DNA from: JBGPYM01 sp041493205 | GTDB lineage: Bacteria > Bacteroidota > Ignavibacteria > UBA10030 > UBA6906 | Reading direction: 5' to 3' | Length of the DNA: 14,694 nt | NCBI GenBank assembly: GCA_041493205.1 | Contig: JBGPYM010000052.1 | Location: 1 to 14,694 of the forward strand | Shown: piece after piece, positions 6,477-14,299 of the stretch | How positions within the stretch are numbered: the first letter of the stretch is position 1 | Layout: every line of letters begins with the position of its first letter | Translations under genes and position numbers: made by a program | Notes under the pieces: generated by a model | Seen by the model: only the letters and a program-made list of their open reading frames with translations | Databases searched by the model: none | Told to the model about the DNA's origin: nothing

Positions 6477-8216
6477 ATGCAGAACAAAAAACTGATGTAC
6501 GGCCTCATAGGCCTCGGCGTTGTGGTAGTGGGAGTCGTGCTCTACATCATTTTCCACCGCCCCGACCTCTCCGGAAGCATCGTCATTCCGTTCATCGCCC
6601 ACCAGAAACCGGCCATCGACCCCCATCTCCCGGGACCGACCGCCCTTTCCGACAAGCTGGACGAAGTCCAGTTCGACGGCCTCTTCGACCTCTCGGCGAA
6701 CCCGAGCGGCATCACGTATGAAGACGGCCTCGGCGAGTTGATCGGGGTGGACCAGGACAACGTGGTCACCGTCCGTCTCAAAACCAACCGCCGCTGGACC
6801 GACAGCTATCTGGTGACGCCGAAGGATGACGAATTCACGATCACCCGCGGGCGCGACCATTACTTTACCCCGGCGGACCTGCAGTTCACAATCCGGAGGA
6901 TCATGGCGCTCGGCAGCCTCTCTCCCGATTTCATCCTGATCACCCAGGCGATGGAGAATCCGGGTTTTGAAGGGCCGAACGAGCAGGGGGAAATACGCTT
7001 CCGGTTCCGGCAGAACAGGATCTGGAAAGAATCGGATATCAAGGAAGTGCTCTCGTTCAAGATCCTCCCCGACACGTCGCCCATGAACGCGCTCAACTAC
7101 TCGGTCGGGACGGGCGCCTACATGCCCCTCCCGCCGAAGGATGGCGTGGCAAATTATACCCGCACCCCCGACGGCATCGCGGTGGTGCCCCAGATCATGC
7201 TGGCGCCGTTCATCGACAATAGCACCTACACGACCGAAATGCGCAACGGCGCGATCAACGTTCTGCTGGAGACACCCTTCGGCGCGCTCTCGCCCGTCCT
7301 GAATGACGGGGAACGCTATTTCGTGAAATCCAACATCAGCACGGCCTTCTTTGCAATCCTGTTCAACACCGAGCGCCTGTCCCGTGCGCAAAGGACGGAG
7401 CTCAGGAAACTTCTGAACAGGAAATCGATCGCAGACAGATTTTTCAAGGTCGGAACTCCCCAGCAGCGCCACATCATGGACTACAAAGGACACCGCGACA
7501 ATTACGACGACTATCTCAACTACAGTATATTCCCGTCGACATCCTACTTTGTCGAAGAGAAGATCGTCGAACCGGCGCGCGCGCAGGAGTTTGCCGAACT
7601 CTCCGTGCTCCCTGACACGGTACGGATCAAGGTCTGCACCAATTTCGGATTCCGGGAGGAATACGCCGACCTGATCGAGATCCTCAACGATCCTGCGATC
7701 ACCCGCGGCAAAGTGAAAGCGACGGCGGTCGGGAACGAGGAGATCCAGCGCGGAGACTACGATGCTGTCCTCGTGGCGTTCACCGGGTACCGGAGCAATT
7801 TCCTCTTCGACGTGTATGATATTTTCCTCCGGCAGCCGGACCTCCAGACCTATAAAATCAACCTGGAAACGTCGTCGGATGCCCGGGGCGTGCAGTCCGT
7901 TGCGACGGGATCACTCCGGCACAGCGGCAATTTCTTCCGCCTGGATGCCTCGGCCGACACGCCGGACAAATCCGATGTCAATCTGCTCCTCCAGTACCTC
8001 TATGGATTCATGTCCACCAGGCAGATCGGCGACAAGCAGGAGTACGCCAGGCGGATTGACCAGCTCGAGCATTCGCTGAGTCTTGGCGCCTGGCTCTTTT
8101 CCGTCCCGTCCCTTGCGTATTTCAATACGCAATTCGACAGCACGAGCATCGACCTGTACGGAGTTGCGTCCCAGCTCTCCACGATCAAGAAATGGCGGGA
8201 AAAGCCGAAACGGTGA
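6477..8216 (+). CDS. Membrane-anchored family-5 ABC solute-binding protein
   Basis: A 579-residue protein of the SBP_bac_5 (DppA/OppA/NikA) superfamily, which captures peptides, nickel or other small solutes for ABC import. Seen in family order: F-D-G-L-F-D near residue 66; V-T-V-R-L-K and W-T-D; F-T-P-A-D-L-Q-F-T-I-R-R after it; G211-T-G-A-Y215; and the A-I-L-F-N297-T-E strand followed by R-K-L-L-N-R-K-S-I-A-D-R. Unusually, the N-terminus is M-Q-N-K-K then one hydrophobic helix (about residues 7-26) ending in F-H-R-P, with no lipobox cysteine and no obvious signal-peptidase site, so it looks like a signal anchor holding the protein on the periplasmic face of the inner membrane. The ATG at 6477 is 13 bp past the lipoprotein stop, with GAGGAA upstream. 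The similarity is diffuse; the ligand cannot be predicted. Confidence 0.8.
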   Translation: MQNKKLMYGLIGLGVVVVGVVLYIIFHRPDLSGSIVIPFIAHQKPAIDPHLPGPTALSDKLDEVQFDGLFDLSANPSGITYEDGLGELIGVDQDNVVTVRLKTNRRWTDSYLVTPKDDEFTITRGRDHYFTPADLQFTIRRIMALGSLSPDFILITQAMENPGFEGPNEQGEIRFRFRQNRIWKESDIKEVLSFKILPDTSPMNALNYSVGTGAYMPLPPKDGVANYTRTPDGIAVVPQIMLAPFIDNSTYTTEMRNGAINVLLETPFGALSPVLNDGERYFVKSNISTAFFAILFNTERLSRAQRTELRKLLNRKSIADRFFKVGTPQQRHIMDYKGHRDNYDDYLNYSIFPSTSYFVEEKIVEPARAQEFAELSVLPDTVRIKVCTNFGFREEYADLIEILNDPAITRGKVKATAVGNEEIQRGDYDAVLVAFTGYRSNFLFDVYDIFLRQPDLQTYKINLETSSDARGVQSVATGSLRHSGNFFRLDASADTPDKSDVNLLLQYLYGFMSTRQIGDKQEYARRIDQLEHSLSLGAWLFSVPSLAYFNTQFDSTSIDLYGVASQLSTIKKWREKPKR

Positions 8217-9064
8217 AGCATATCATCCTTGCGGCGGCGATGCTGTGCGCCCCCGCCGCGCTTCGTGCGGCGGGCGGCCTGGGAGACATCCTGATCGTCG
8301 CGCATCCGGAGCGATTGACCGTCTACAACACGTACCAGCTGCGCCTGTCCCGGGAAGAAGGACAGGCGCTTGCTGCATTTGAACCGATGATCATCGTACG
8401 CGAGAAGGATGTCCTGGGTGACGGCTTTACCCCCTGCATGCGTGTGCGGGTGAACGGTACTGCATACTTTCTTCAAACGGGGGCTGACGGCAGGCCCCTG
8501 GAAAATGGGGGCACGGCAGGTATCACAACACTTCGCGGCGTGAAGGTTTTCGGAGACACGATTGTCGTCCGGAACCCTGGGGGCCTCCCGGTGCGGCCCT
8601 TCGACAGCCGGACTACGGCCCTTGCACCCGCGGGCGCCCTGCTCGTCCGCGAATTCCTCCGCGAAGGAGAAACGTACATCCGGATTCCTTCCACTCCCCC
8701 CCAGTTCGGCTGGGTGACGCTCGCCTCGGGGGAATGGGCCCACCGCCGCATTGCCAAAGAAGCCACAGCCGACGTTTTCGCTCCCCTTCTTCCCTCGCTC
8801 CGCGCGCTGGTGAATGATGCCAATGCGGCCCTCCGGAACATGTATGCACGGTTCCACGGAGAATCCACCGCGGCCCCTGCGCCTCCGCGGTTTCTCCTCG
8901 ACGAACGGGGCGACTCGCTCCTCTGCACACTGCAGCCCCCTGCACGCGCACGCGCATTTCACGAAAGCATTGCCGCGCTTGCACGCAGCTTCGAGGGTCT
9001 CTTTGCCGAGGGCGATGTGCGCGTTGAAGTCGCAGGCAACAAGATCATCCTCGTGCAGCTCTGA
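8192..9064 (+). CDS. Secreted protein with SH3-like repeats, unknown function
   Basis: A 290-residue protein with a Sec signal peptide (hydrophobic I-I-L-A-A-A-M-L-C-A-P-A-A-L then R-A-A), so it is probably periplasmic. Two stretches resemble bacterial SH3-like barrels: about residues 65-100 (M-R-V-R-V-N-G-T-A-Y-F-L) and about 125-190 (G-E-T-Y-I-R-I ... F-G-W-V-T-L). The remaining third is helical. It sits between the binding protein and the permeases, so an adaptor role in the same envelope complex is plausible; nothing shows enzymatic activity. Two starts are possible. ATG at 8192 overlaps the preceding gene by 25 bp. GTG at 8213 forms a GTGA overlap with its stop, like the ATPase gene further on, and puts a cleaner signal peptide (V-K-H-I-I-L) at the very N-terminus. 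I lean to the GTG being used but list the ATG as the outer bound. Confidence 0.75.
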   Translation: MAGKAETVKHIILAAAMLCAPAALRAAGGLGDILIVAHPERLTVYNTYQLRLSREEGQALAAFEPMIIVREKDVLGDGFTPCMRVRVNGTAYFLQTGADGRPLENGGTAGITTLRGVKVFGDTIVVRNPGGLPVRPFDSRTTALAPAGALLVREFLREGETYIRIPSTPPQFGWVTLASGEWAHRRIAKEATADVFAPLLPSLRALVNDANAALRNMYARFHGESTAAPAPPRFLLDERGDSLLCTLQPPARARAFHESIAALARSFEGLFAEGDVRVEVAGNKIILVQL

Positions 9065-9072
9065 CACCCCAC

Positions 9073-10182
9073 GTGACTCCCATCCGCCGAAATATCGCCG
9101 AGCACTTCCTCGCCCTTCTGCTGGTGGGGGGTGCCCTGGGCGCCCTTATTGTGTACGTGGAAGCGTCACGCCCTGAGGAGAAGGGACGGAGCGCCGTCGA
9201 GTCGTACCTCGATATCGATTCCGTGAATTTTGCCTCTCCCCTTCAGCGGACCCTCTTTCGCGAGGCGTTCGCCGAGACGCACTCCATGAGCCCTGCGGCG
9301 CTCGACTCCGTGCTGAACCTTCTTGAACGGGAGCGGCTTTCCCGGTTTACCGATCCTGAAAAGAAAGCCGGAGGGGCGCGTGAGCACCTTTCATGGGAAT
9401 CGGCAGCGCACCTTCTCCCCATGTACATCGGCTTTCTCGTCGTCTACGCTATCGTCATGGTTGCCACGTTCTTTGGGGCACGCACGATTGCCATTGTGCG
9501 TTTTGCTGCCATGAAGCGCGGGCGCTCCTCGTTCATCCGCGAGTATTTCCGTCAGATCGAACGGCGCGGCATTGCTGCCGTGTTCGGCCGGCTCGGTCTG
9601 CTCCTCAAGGCTCTGCTCCGTGGTGCCGCCTATGGCATTCTCTTTTCGCCCGCCTATGTCATCGCGTATGCGTTCCGTACGAGGATCGACACTGAGAATC
9701 TCCTCTTTATGACGTTGCTGGGCATAGCATCCAACGGCCTCCTCATCAATTACGCGAACAAATTCTACGGACTTCTCGTAACGGAAAGCCGGAAAGGCTA
9801 TGTGGAAACCGCCCTGGTCAAGGGACTCCGGTCCTCGTACGCTCTGGGGACGCCGGACGGACTCCCGTGGGAATCATTGATTACACCGCTCCGCCGCCTG
9901 CGCGGCCACGTCTTCCGGCATATCTATCTGAACGCGCGGTTTCAGTTCATCATGTCGCTCAAGGAGCACGCCGCATTCCTTGTGACCGGGCTCGTCATCA
10001 TTGAAATGGCATTGAACATCAAAGGCCATCTCTGTTACACGCTCCTCCAGCACATCCTGTTCCGGGAATATGATCTTGTGATCCTGATCGTGTTCGGCAT
10101 TTTCGCCGTCGTGAAGGCAACGGAGCTCGTCGTGGATATCTGGCATGGCATCCTTTCCCGCCGGTACGGCAATGCAGGGTAA
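9073..10182 (+). CDS. DppB-like ABC transporter permease (diverged)
   Basis: A 369-residue inner-membrane protein with about six membrane segments: residues 8-29, then a roughly 85-residue periplasmic part, then about 114-137 and four more. This is the layout of DppB/OppB permeases of peptide ABC importers (BPD_transp_1). The cytoplasmic coupling (EAA) loop is visible as Y243-V-E-T-A-L-V-K-G-L, the counterpart of Y-V-x-T-A-x-A-K-G-L. The family tail also matches: V-I-I-E-M-A-L-N-x-x-G, then F-R-E-Y-D-L-V and V-V-D-I-W-x-x-x-x-S-R-R. The P-G-D-P motif normally following the first helix of DppB is absent, and the periplasmic segment is helical and charged. It starts with GTG at 9073, 8 bp after the previous stop; no strong Shine-Dalgarno is seen. 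It pairs with the next gene as a heterodimeric channel. Confidence 0.82.
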   Translation: MTPIRRNIAEHFLALLLVGGALGALIVYVEASRPEEKGRSAVESYLDIDSVNFASPLQRTLFREAFAETHSMSPAALDSVLNLLERERLSRFTDPEKKAGGAREHLSWESAAHLLPMYIGFLVVYAIVMVATFFGARTIAIVRFAAMKRGRSSFIREYFRQIERRGIAAVFGRLGLLLKALLRGAAYGILFSPAYVIAYAFRTRIDTENLLFMTLLGIASNGLLINYANKFYGLLVTESRKGYVETALVKGLRSSYALGTPDGLPWESLITPLRRLRGHVFRHIYLNARFQFIMSLKEHAAFLVTGLVIIEMALNIKGHLCYTLLQHILFREYDLVILIVFGIFAVVKATELVVDIWHGILSRRYGNAG

Positions 10183-11059
10183 CCCCGACAGCCGCCCTCT
10201 TCGCCTCGCGGGCATCCTTGCGGGAAAGAAAGACATCCTGTGGGCCGTGATCTGGATCGGCGGCATCCTGTCGCTCTGGGCCTGGCTTGGCCTCGAGCTC
10301 AACTCTCCCGCCCGGCTGCAGGTGCAGAGCGCATCCGTGAATACCGTCCTGGGAGCGCTGGGTGTTGTTGTGATCTCCCTGTTCCTCGGCTGGGGAACGG
10401 CACTCACCCTTCACTATCTTGACCGGCCGACGAGGCGGAAGGCGTATTTCATCCTCACGTTCCTCCTCAACCTGTTCCGTTCGGTTCCGCAGATGGTGGG
10501 GATGCTCGTCGGGTACGTCGCGCTGACTCTCCTCATCCGCGGGGAAGCGCTCCGGTCGGAATCTGCACAGCTCTTCGCCGCGTCGGTGGTGACAAGCCTC
10601 TTCATTTTCCAGGAAGTCTCCGACCTGATCCGCGAGCGGATCCGCCACTACATGCAGTCAGATTTCGTCAACGCCCTCCTCGTGTGCGGGGTGCCGGAAT
10701 TCACCGTCATCAACCGTGAGATCCTCCGGAAAAACAGCCTCGCCCACATCGTGCAGAAGGGTGTCTCCGTCTTCGGCTCCGCTGTCTTTCTCGTCTGCAG
10801 CATCGATTTCATCATCTCGGTCGGCCTCTCGACGGACGTCAGCCTTTCCAATTTCCCCGTGACCCTCGGAAGCATGCTTGCCAAGCTGGACAGCAAACAG
10901 GACATTCTCGTCATCGGGACCGCGTTCTCCGACCCCTCATTGATCCCGACCCTTTTCGTTGAACATATCCAGGGGATCAGCGTCGCATTTCTTATCGTGT
11001 TCACGCTCCTCTGCGTGTATAAAATTTCCAACGGACTCGTCGAACGGTACAGACTGTGA
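10172..11059 (+). CDS. DppC-like ABC transporter permease (diverged)
   Basis: A 295-residue inner-membrane protein with about six hydrophobic segments, the second half of the permease heterodimer with the DppB-like protein. The coupling loop lies near residues 161-195 (Y-M-Q-S-D-F-V-N-A-L-L-V-C-G-V-P-E-F), corresponding to the Y-V-x-A-A-x-x-x-G-x-S segment of DppC. After it come hydrophobic helix S-A-V-F-L-V-C-S-I-D-F-I-I-S-V-G-L and G-S-M-L-A, which matches the W-G-x-M-L-A region of DppC, but with extra residues before the last helix. ATG 10172 overlaps the upstream gene by 11 bp; an ATG at 10145 in the same frame would make a 38-bp overlap and is less attractive, though neither has a clear Shine-Dalgarno. 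Its stop overlaps the GTG of the ATPase gene. It is more diverged than its partner, but the context makes the call sound. Confidence 0.78.
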   Translation: MQGNPDSRPLRLAGILAGKKDILWAVIWIGGILSLWAWLGLELNSPARLQVQSASVNTVLGALGVVVISLFLGWGTALTLHYLDRPTRRKAYFILTFLLNLFRSVPQMVGMLVGYVALTLLIRGEALRSESAQLFAASVVTSLFIFQEVSDLIRERIRHYMQSDFVNALLVCGVPEFTVINREILRKNSLAHIVQKGVSVFGSAVFLVCSIDFIISVGLSTDVSLSNFPVTLGSMLAKLDSKQDILVIGTAFSDPSLIPTLFVEHIQGISVAFLIVFTLLCVYKISNGLVERYRL

Positions 11060-12555
11060 CAGGCCCGCAGTATGACATAACAATCCGGGCCGGCCGCCGC
11101 ACGCTGGTGGAGGTTCAGGCGTTCCCTCTTGAGGAGGGGCGCGTGACGATTCTCTTCGGTGAATCCGGGATCGGCAAGTCGCTGATCGGCAAGTCCCTCT
11201 TCGGGATCGCGGATGAGGAGTCCCTCCGCGTGCGGATCAACGGCGAGTCGTATGACCGGTTCAGGTCCGCCCCCGGGGTGCGCGCATGGAGGAAGAACGG
11301 GTTCTTCGTATTTCAGGAACCCTCCTCGCACCTGAACCCGCTCATGACGCTTGGCGAACAGATCCGCGAGGGTGACCTCGCAGATGCGCCGCACCCCGCG
11401 GAAATACTCCAGGAGCTCTGGAATGACCCGCAGGCCCGTCCTGTCGAATCCCTCCTCCCCGTCTACCCGACGCCCTATCGCCCCAGCGGAGGGGAAAAGC
11501 AGCGCATCCTGGCCGGGATGGCATTTGAAAAAATGGACCTGGTGTCCTTGGCGAAGGACGTCGCAGGGGGACTGTTCGTGTTCGACGAGCCGACGGGAAG
11601 CCTTGACCGGGAGGCGCGGGACCTCTTCCTGGACCGGCTGATGGACCGGTTTCGCCGGCGGCCGGTCACGGTGCTCCTGATTACACACGACTACTCGATG
11701 ATCAGCCATTTACGCCGTGGACACCCGGACGTCCAGCGTGCGCTCCGCCTGCTGGAGTTGACCCGCATCAACGGGAAGCTCCGCGTCGATGAGTTCGCCC
11801 CGAAGCGGTACCTCGACTGGCTCTCCGCCCGGCGTCCTCTCCCTCCCCCCTCCGCCGCTGCGCGTCCTCTGCTGACCGTGGAAAGCGGGATCGAAGTATT
11901 CGGCCGGCGATTCCATTTTGAACGCGGGAAGGCGACCGGAACGCAGGAGGATCTTCAGGTGTACCCCGGTGATCTTGTCTATCTCAAGGCAGGGAGCGGA
12001 GTCGGGAAAACGACCGTCGTGAAGATCATCATGGGGCTGCAGGTACCGGACCATTTCCGGATGATGATCGAGGGAGTCCGGCTGGGGGAGGTCTCGCCCA
12101 AGAAGTTCTGGCGGAATGTGCTCTGGGGGAAGAAACTTACAATGGCGTTCCAGCACGCGGACGAAGCCCTGAATCCGCATGCCACGGTCGATGAGTCGCT
12201 CTCCATCCTCCCCTCACCCGCTCTGCGGACGCCGGAGGGGCGGATGCGAGTGCTGCGCGTTCTCTTCGACGATTCGGCGATTGCCTCCCTGCGCACAAAA
12301 AAGGTATGGCAGTTGAGCGGCGGACAGAAGCAGCGGTTGAATCTCCTTCGTGCGTTCTCGCTCTCGACGCCGCTCGTCATACTGGACGAGCCTCTGAATG
12401 CACTCGATTTCGGCAGCATCGGGAGAGTGCTCGACCTCGTGGAGGAGCACAGGCGGGGAGGACACGCAATCCTTCTGATCTCGCACAACGAGGATATCTT
12501 CGACGCCGTGGCGGCGCCGGAACGGGTCTACCGCCTGGTCGCGTCGGATTCCTGA
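11056..12555 (+). CDS. Fused double ABC ATPase (DppD-DppF type)
   Basis: A 499-residue cytoplasmic protein with two complete nucleotide-binding domains, so one chain can energise the two permeases. Domain 1: Walker A G35-E-S-G-I-G-K-S42, Q-loop F-Q-E-P-S-S-H-L-N-P, signature P143-S-G-G-E, Walker B with D177-E178, H211. Domain 2: Walker A A312-G-S-G-V-G-K-T319, Q-loop F-Q-H-A-D-E-A-L-N-P, signature L420-S-G-G-Q424, Walker B D444-E445, H477. The L-N-P in both Q-loops is typical of peptide/nickel (Dpp/Opp/Nik) ATPases. All catalytic residues are present in both halves. Oddities: signature 1 starts with Pro; about ten extra residues lie between signature and Walker B in domain 1; the chain contains no cysteine, so the Fe-S/oligo_HPY tail of Dpp/Opp ATPases is missing. 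Start is GTG 11056, overlapping the permease stop (GTGA). Confidence 0.95.
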   Translation: MTGPQYDITIRAGRRTLVEVQAFPLEEGRVTILFGESGIGKSLIGKSLFGIADEESLRVRINGESYDRFRSAPGVRAWRKNGFFVFQEPSSHLNPLMTLGEQIREGDLADAPHPAEILQELWNDPQARPVESLLPVYPTPYRPSGGEKQRILAGMAFEKMDLVSLAKDVAGGLFVFDEPTGSLDREARDLFLDRLMDRFRRRPVTVLLITHDYSMISHLRRGHPDVQRALRLLELTRINGKLRVDEFAPKRYLDWLSARRPLPPPSAAARPLLTVESGIEVFGRRFHFERGKATGTQEDLQVYPGDLVYLKAGSGVGKTTVVKIIMGLQVPDHFRMMIEGVRLGEVSPKKFWRNVLWGKKLTMAFQHADEALNPHATVDESLSILPSPALRTPEGRMRVLRVLFDDSAIASLRTKKVWQLSGGQKQRLNLLRAFSLSTPLVILDEPLNALDFGSIGRVLDLVEEHRRGGHAILLISHNEDIFDAVAAPERVYRLVASDS

Positions 12556-12573
12556 TCAGTCACCGCACTCCCC

Positions 12574-13023
12574 TCAGTACGTGACCCACCCGACCACTTT
12601 GAGTTGCGACAGCAGAAGCGTCGCACCCGGATCGGGGCAGAGAAATGAGATCGCGCACATCGCAGGTTTCGAAAGATCCCGCCGCATGACCATCATCGAG
12701 AAGTCCTTGCGGGGCACCGCAAGCGAATCGCCTTTGTAGCACATCGGGCCGACCTTCACCAGAATGTGATCCATTATCGTACCCGCGGTCAGGCGCTCCG
12801 CCGTGAACGATATCCGGACGCTGTCGTAGGCCGACAGGTCGTAGTATCCCGGAAGACGGACCATTCTCAGAGTGTTGACCTCAGGCTCCAGCGAGCCAAA
12901 GCCCTCCAGAATCACGACCTGTATCACCTGATGACTCTGATCGTTCCCATTGGGGTCAACGGCGCTCCGTTCGCAACCGGAGGCGAGCAGGATGGCAGCT
13001 GCAGTGAGCAGGTTTCGCATCAT
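12574..13023 (-). CDS. Small lipoprotein, unknown function
   Basis: A 149-residue exported lipoprotein: M-M-R-N, a hydrophobic stretch, then L-A-S-G-C17 as lipobox. The mature part is mostly beta-like (Y-Y-D-L-S-A-Y-D-S-V-R-I-S-F-T) and could be a small jelly-roll or sandwich domain; it has three further cysteines (in P-M-C-Y, A-M-C-A and L-C-P). No family recognised. ATG 13023 is the first of two adjacent ATG codons, with GAGG about 5 bases upstream, a good ribosome site. It ends 18 bp from the stop of the ABC operon (convergent), and it may be cotranscribed with the SGNH hydrolase gene 96 bp upstream. Confidence 0.8.
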   Translation of the reverse strand: MMRNLLTAAAILLASGCERSAVDPNGNDQSHQVIQVVILEGFGSLEPEVNTLRMVRLPGYYDLSAYDSVRISFTAERLTAGTIMDHILVKVGPMCYKGDSLAVPRKDFSMMVMRRDLSKPAMCAISFLCPDPGATLLLSQLKVVGWVTY

Positions 13024-13119
13024 AATGTCCTCACGGATGGTGGGAGGTTGGGTGGTGCATCGCGGTGAGGTACTGCCCGAACGGTACGAAACGCTATCCA
13101 GAAGAGCAAGCGCGGGGTA

Positions 13120-14274
13120 CTACCGGAGAATGTGCGCGCGCGTGAACAGCCGGGTGTCCTGCAGGTACCTGCCGAGGGTATCGGCGATCAGCCGATGCCC
13201 CAGTCTATTGGGATGCGTGTCGGCAAGCGAAAGCGGGCGGGCGCTCTGCATGCGGAGGTAGGCGCAGAGGTTGAGGGTCCGCACGCCGCGCCGGGCGAGC
13301 CGTGACTCAAGGATGCTCAGAGCGGACTCGTGATATCCCACCGCATTCATCTGATAGCGGTTCGGGAGCAGGATGCACACAAATGCTCCGTGTACCCGCT
13401 CGTTCATGCGGACGTAGTTCGCGACGATATCCTCCGTCCATGGCTCGTTCCGGACAAAGGAGGAGTCGTTCTGTTCTGAAATCTCGCGCATGTACGAAGT
13501 GAGGGCCGTATCGCTTCGTGCAACCGTATCCGCACCCGCGGCGTGCGCGCGAAGCTCCCTGATCCCTTCGAGCCCGGAGGATATGAGTGTGGTGAGAACG
13601 GTGACCAGGCGCGAGGAGCGCGCAATCCGAACCGTCCAGGCGGGAACGTGCAGGTCGGCGTGTTTCCACCCTCCCCCCTCCTTGCCGAGATCATTATCGG
13701 CGACCTGGCAGATCACCAGATCCGGCTGGAGGACGGGCCCGATTCTTTCGAGGAGCTTCAGTTCCCGCCACGATTCATAGGAGGGGACGCCGCCGTTCAG
13801 AACTTCAAGCTTTGATCCGGGATATTCCGAGCGAAGAGCCTGCTCGAGGCGCTTCGCATATGTCTCCTCCAGCGCAACCCCCCATCCGAAGGCGTACGAG
13901 TCCCCGAGAGACAGGATCCTGAATGTTCCTGCCGGCCTGGGGACAGCGAACTCGCCGTCGCGGAAGCCCATGCTGTTCGTGCGGATCTCCGGGTGCACGA
14001 AATATGGCGTCCGTTTCCCGCTCAGCGTCACGCCCGGCCGCAGGCGGTACACCAGTTCGTCGTCGTAGGTCCTGAGGTCGGTCTCGTGGATCTGGATCCC
14101 GGTGGGAAACCCGGAGAAGAAGAGGACAATCTCCCCGGTCAGCACACAGAGCGCGGTCACAAGGGTGAGGCCGAGGAGAGATTTTGCCGATCGCACACGC
14201 CTCACAGGGTAAAATCTGCTAATGACAGCATCCGTTCCGTCCGAAGGAGGAATTCTCCCCACCTTTCTTGACAT
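13120..14274 (-). CDS. Membrane-anchored SGNH/GDSL-family hydrolase
   Basis: A 384-residue protein with one hydrophobic segment at about residues 29-50 and a large, probably periplasmic, SGNH hydrolase domain. Block I is L-S-L-G-D125-S126-Y with nucleophile Ser126. Block II is L-N-G-G-V-P-S-Y. Block III is V-A-D-N194-D. Block V is D352-T-H354-P-N, giving the Ser-Asp-His triad plus oxyanion Gly and Asn. Members hydrolyse or transfer acyl groups on lipids, sugars and polysaccharides; envelope or exopolysaccharide deacylation is a fair guess, but the substrate is unknown. The start is uncertain: ATG 14274 lacks a Shine-Dalgarno and overlaps the -35 of the divergent cytochrome promoter, while GTG codons at 14205 and just after would give a shorter N-terminus with the membrane segment kept. 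Confidence 0.87.
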   Translation of the reverse strand: MSRKVGRIPPSDGTDAVISRFYPVRRVRSAKSLLGLTLVTALCVLTGEIVLFFSGFPTGIQIHETDLRTYDDELVYRLRPGVTLSGKRTPYFVHPEIRTNSMGFRDGEFAVPRPAGTFRILSLGDSYAFGWGVALEETYAKRLEQALRSEYPGSKLEVLNGGVPSYESWRELKLLERIGPVLQPDLVICQVADNDLGKEGGGWKHADLHVPAWTVRIARSSRLVTVLTTLISSGLEGIRELRAHAAGADTVARSDTALTSYMREISEQNDSSFVRNEPWTEDIVANYVRMNERVHGAFVCILLPNRYQMNAVGYHESALSILESRLARRGVRTLNLCAYLRMQSARPLSLADTHPNRLGHRLIADTLGRYLQDTRLFTRAHILR

Positions 14275-14299
14275 TCGGCCGGGAAAGACGTTGTATAGG
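14268..14299 (+). promoter_or_regulatory. Putative promoter of the cytochrome lipoprotein gene
   Basis: A perfect -35 TTGACA (14268-14273) is followed by TTGTATAGG, in which TTGTAT (14291-14296) lies at 17 bp and TATAGG (14294-14299) at 20 bp. The -10 is poor or the spacing long, so the call rests on the -35 and position, about 45 bp before the ATG. Confidence 0.4.

Noticed and set aside
6447..7493. Open frame of 348 codons on the minus strand opposite the solute-binding protein
   Set aside because: It crosses the intergenic junction, has no ribosome site or motif, and the opposite strand carries recognisable SBP5 motifs.
8000..9067. Open frame of 355 codons on the minus strand opposite the SH3-like gene
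   Set aside because: It overlaps two operon genes, shows low-complexity composition and no domain; considered a shadow frame.
12553..12576. Shared bidirectional terminator between the convergent ABC operon and small lipoprotein gene
   Set aside because: Only 18 bp lie between the two stops and they form no stem-loop with a T-run.
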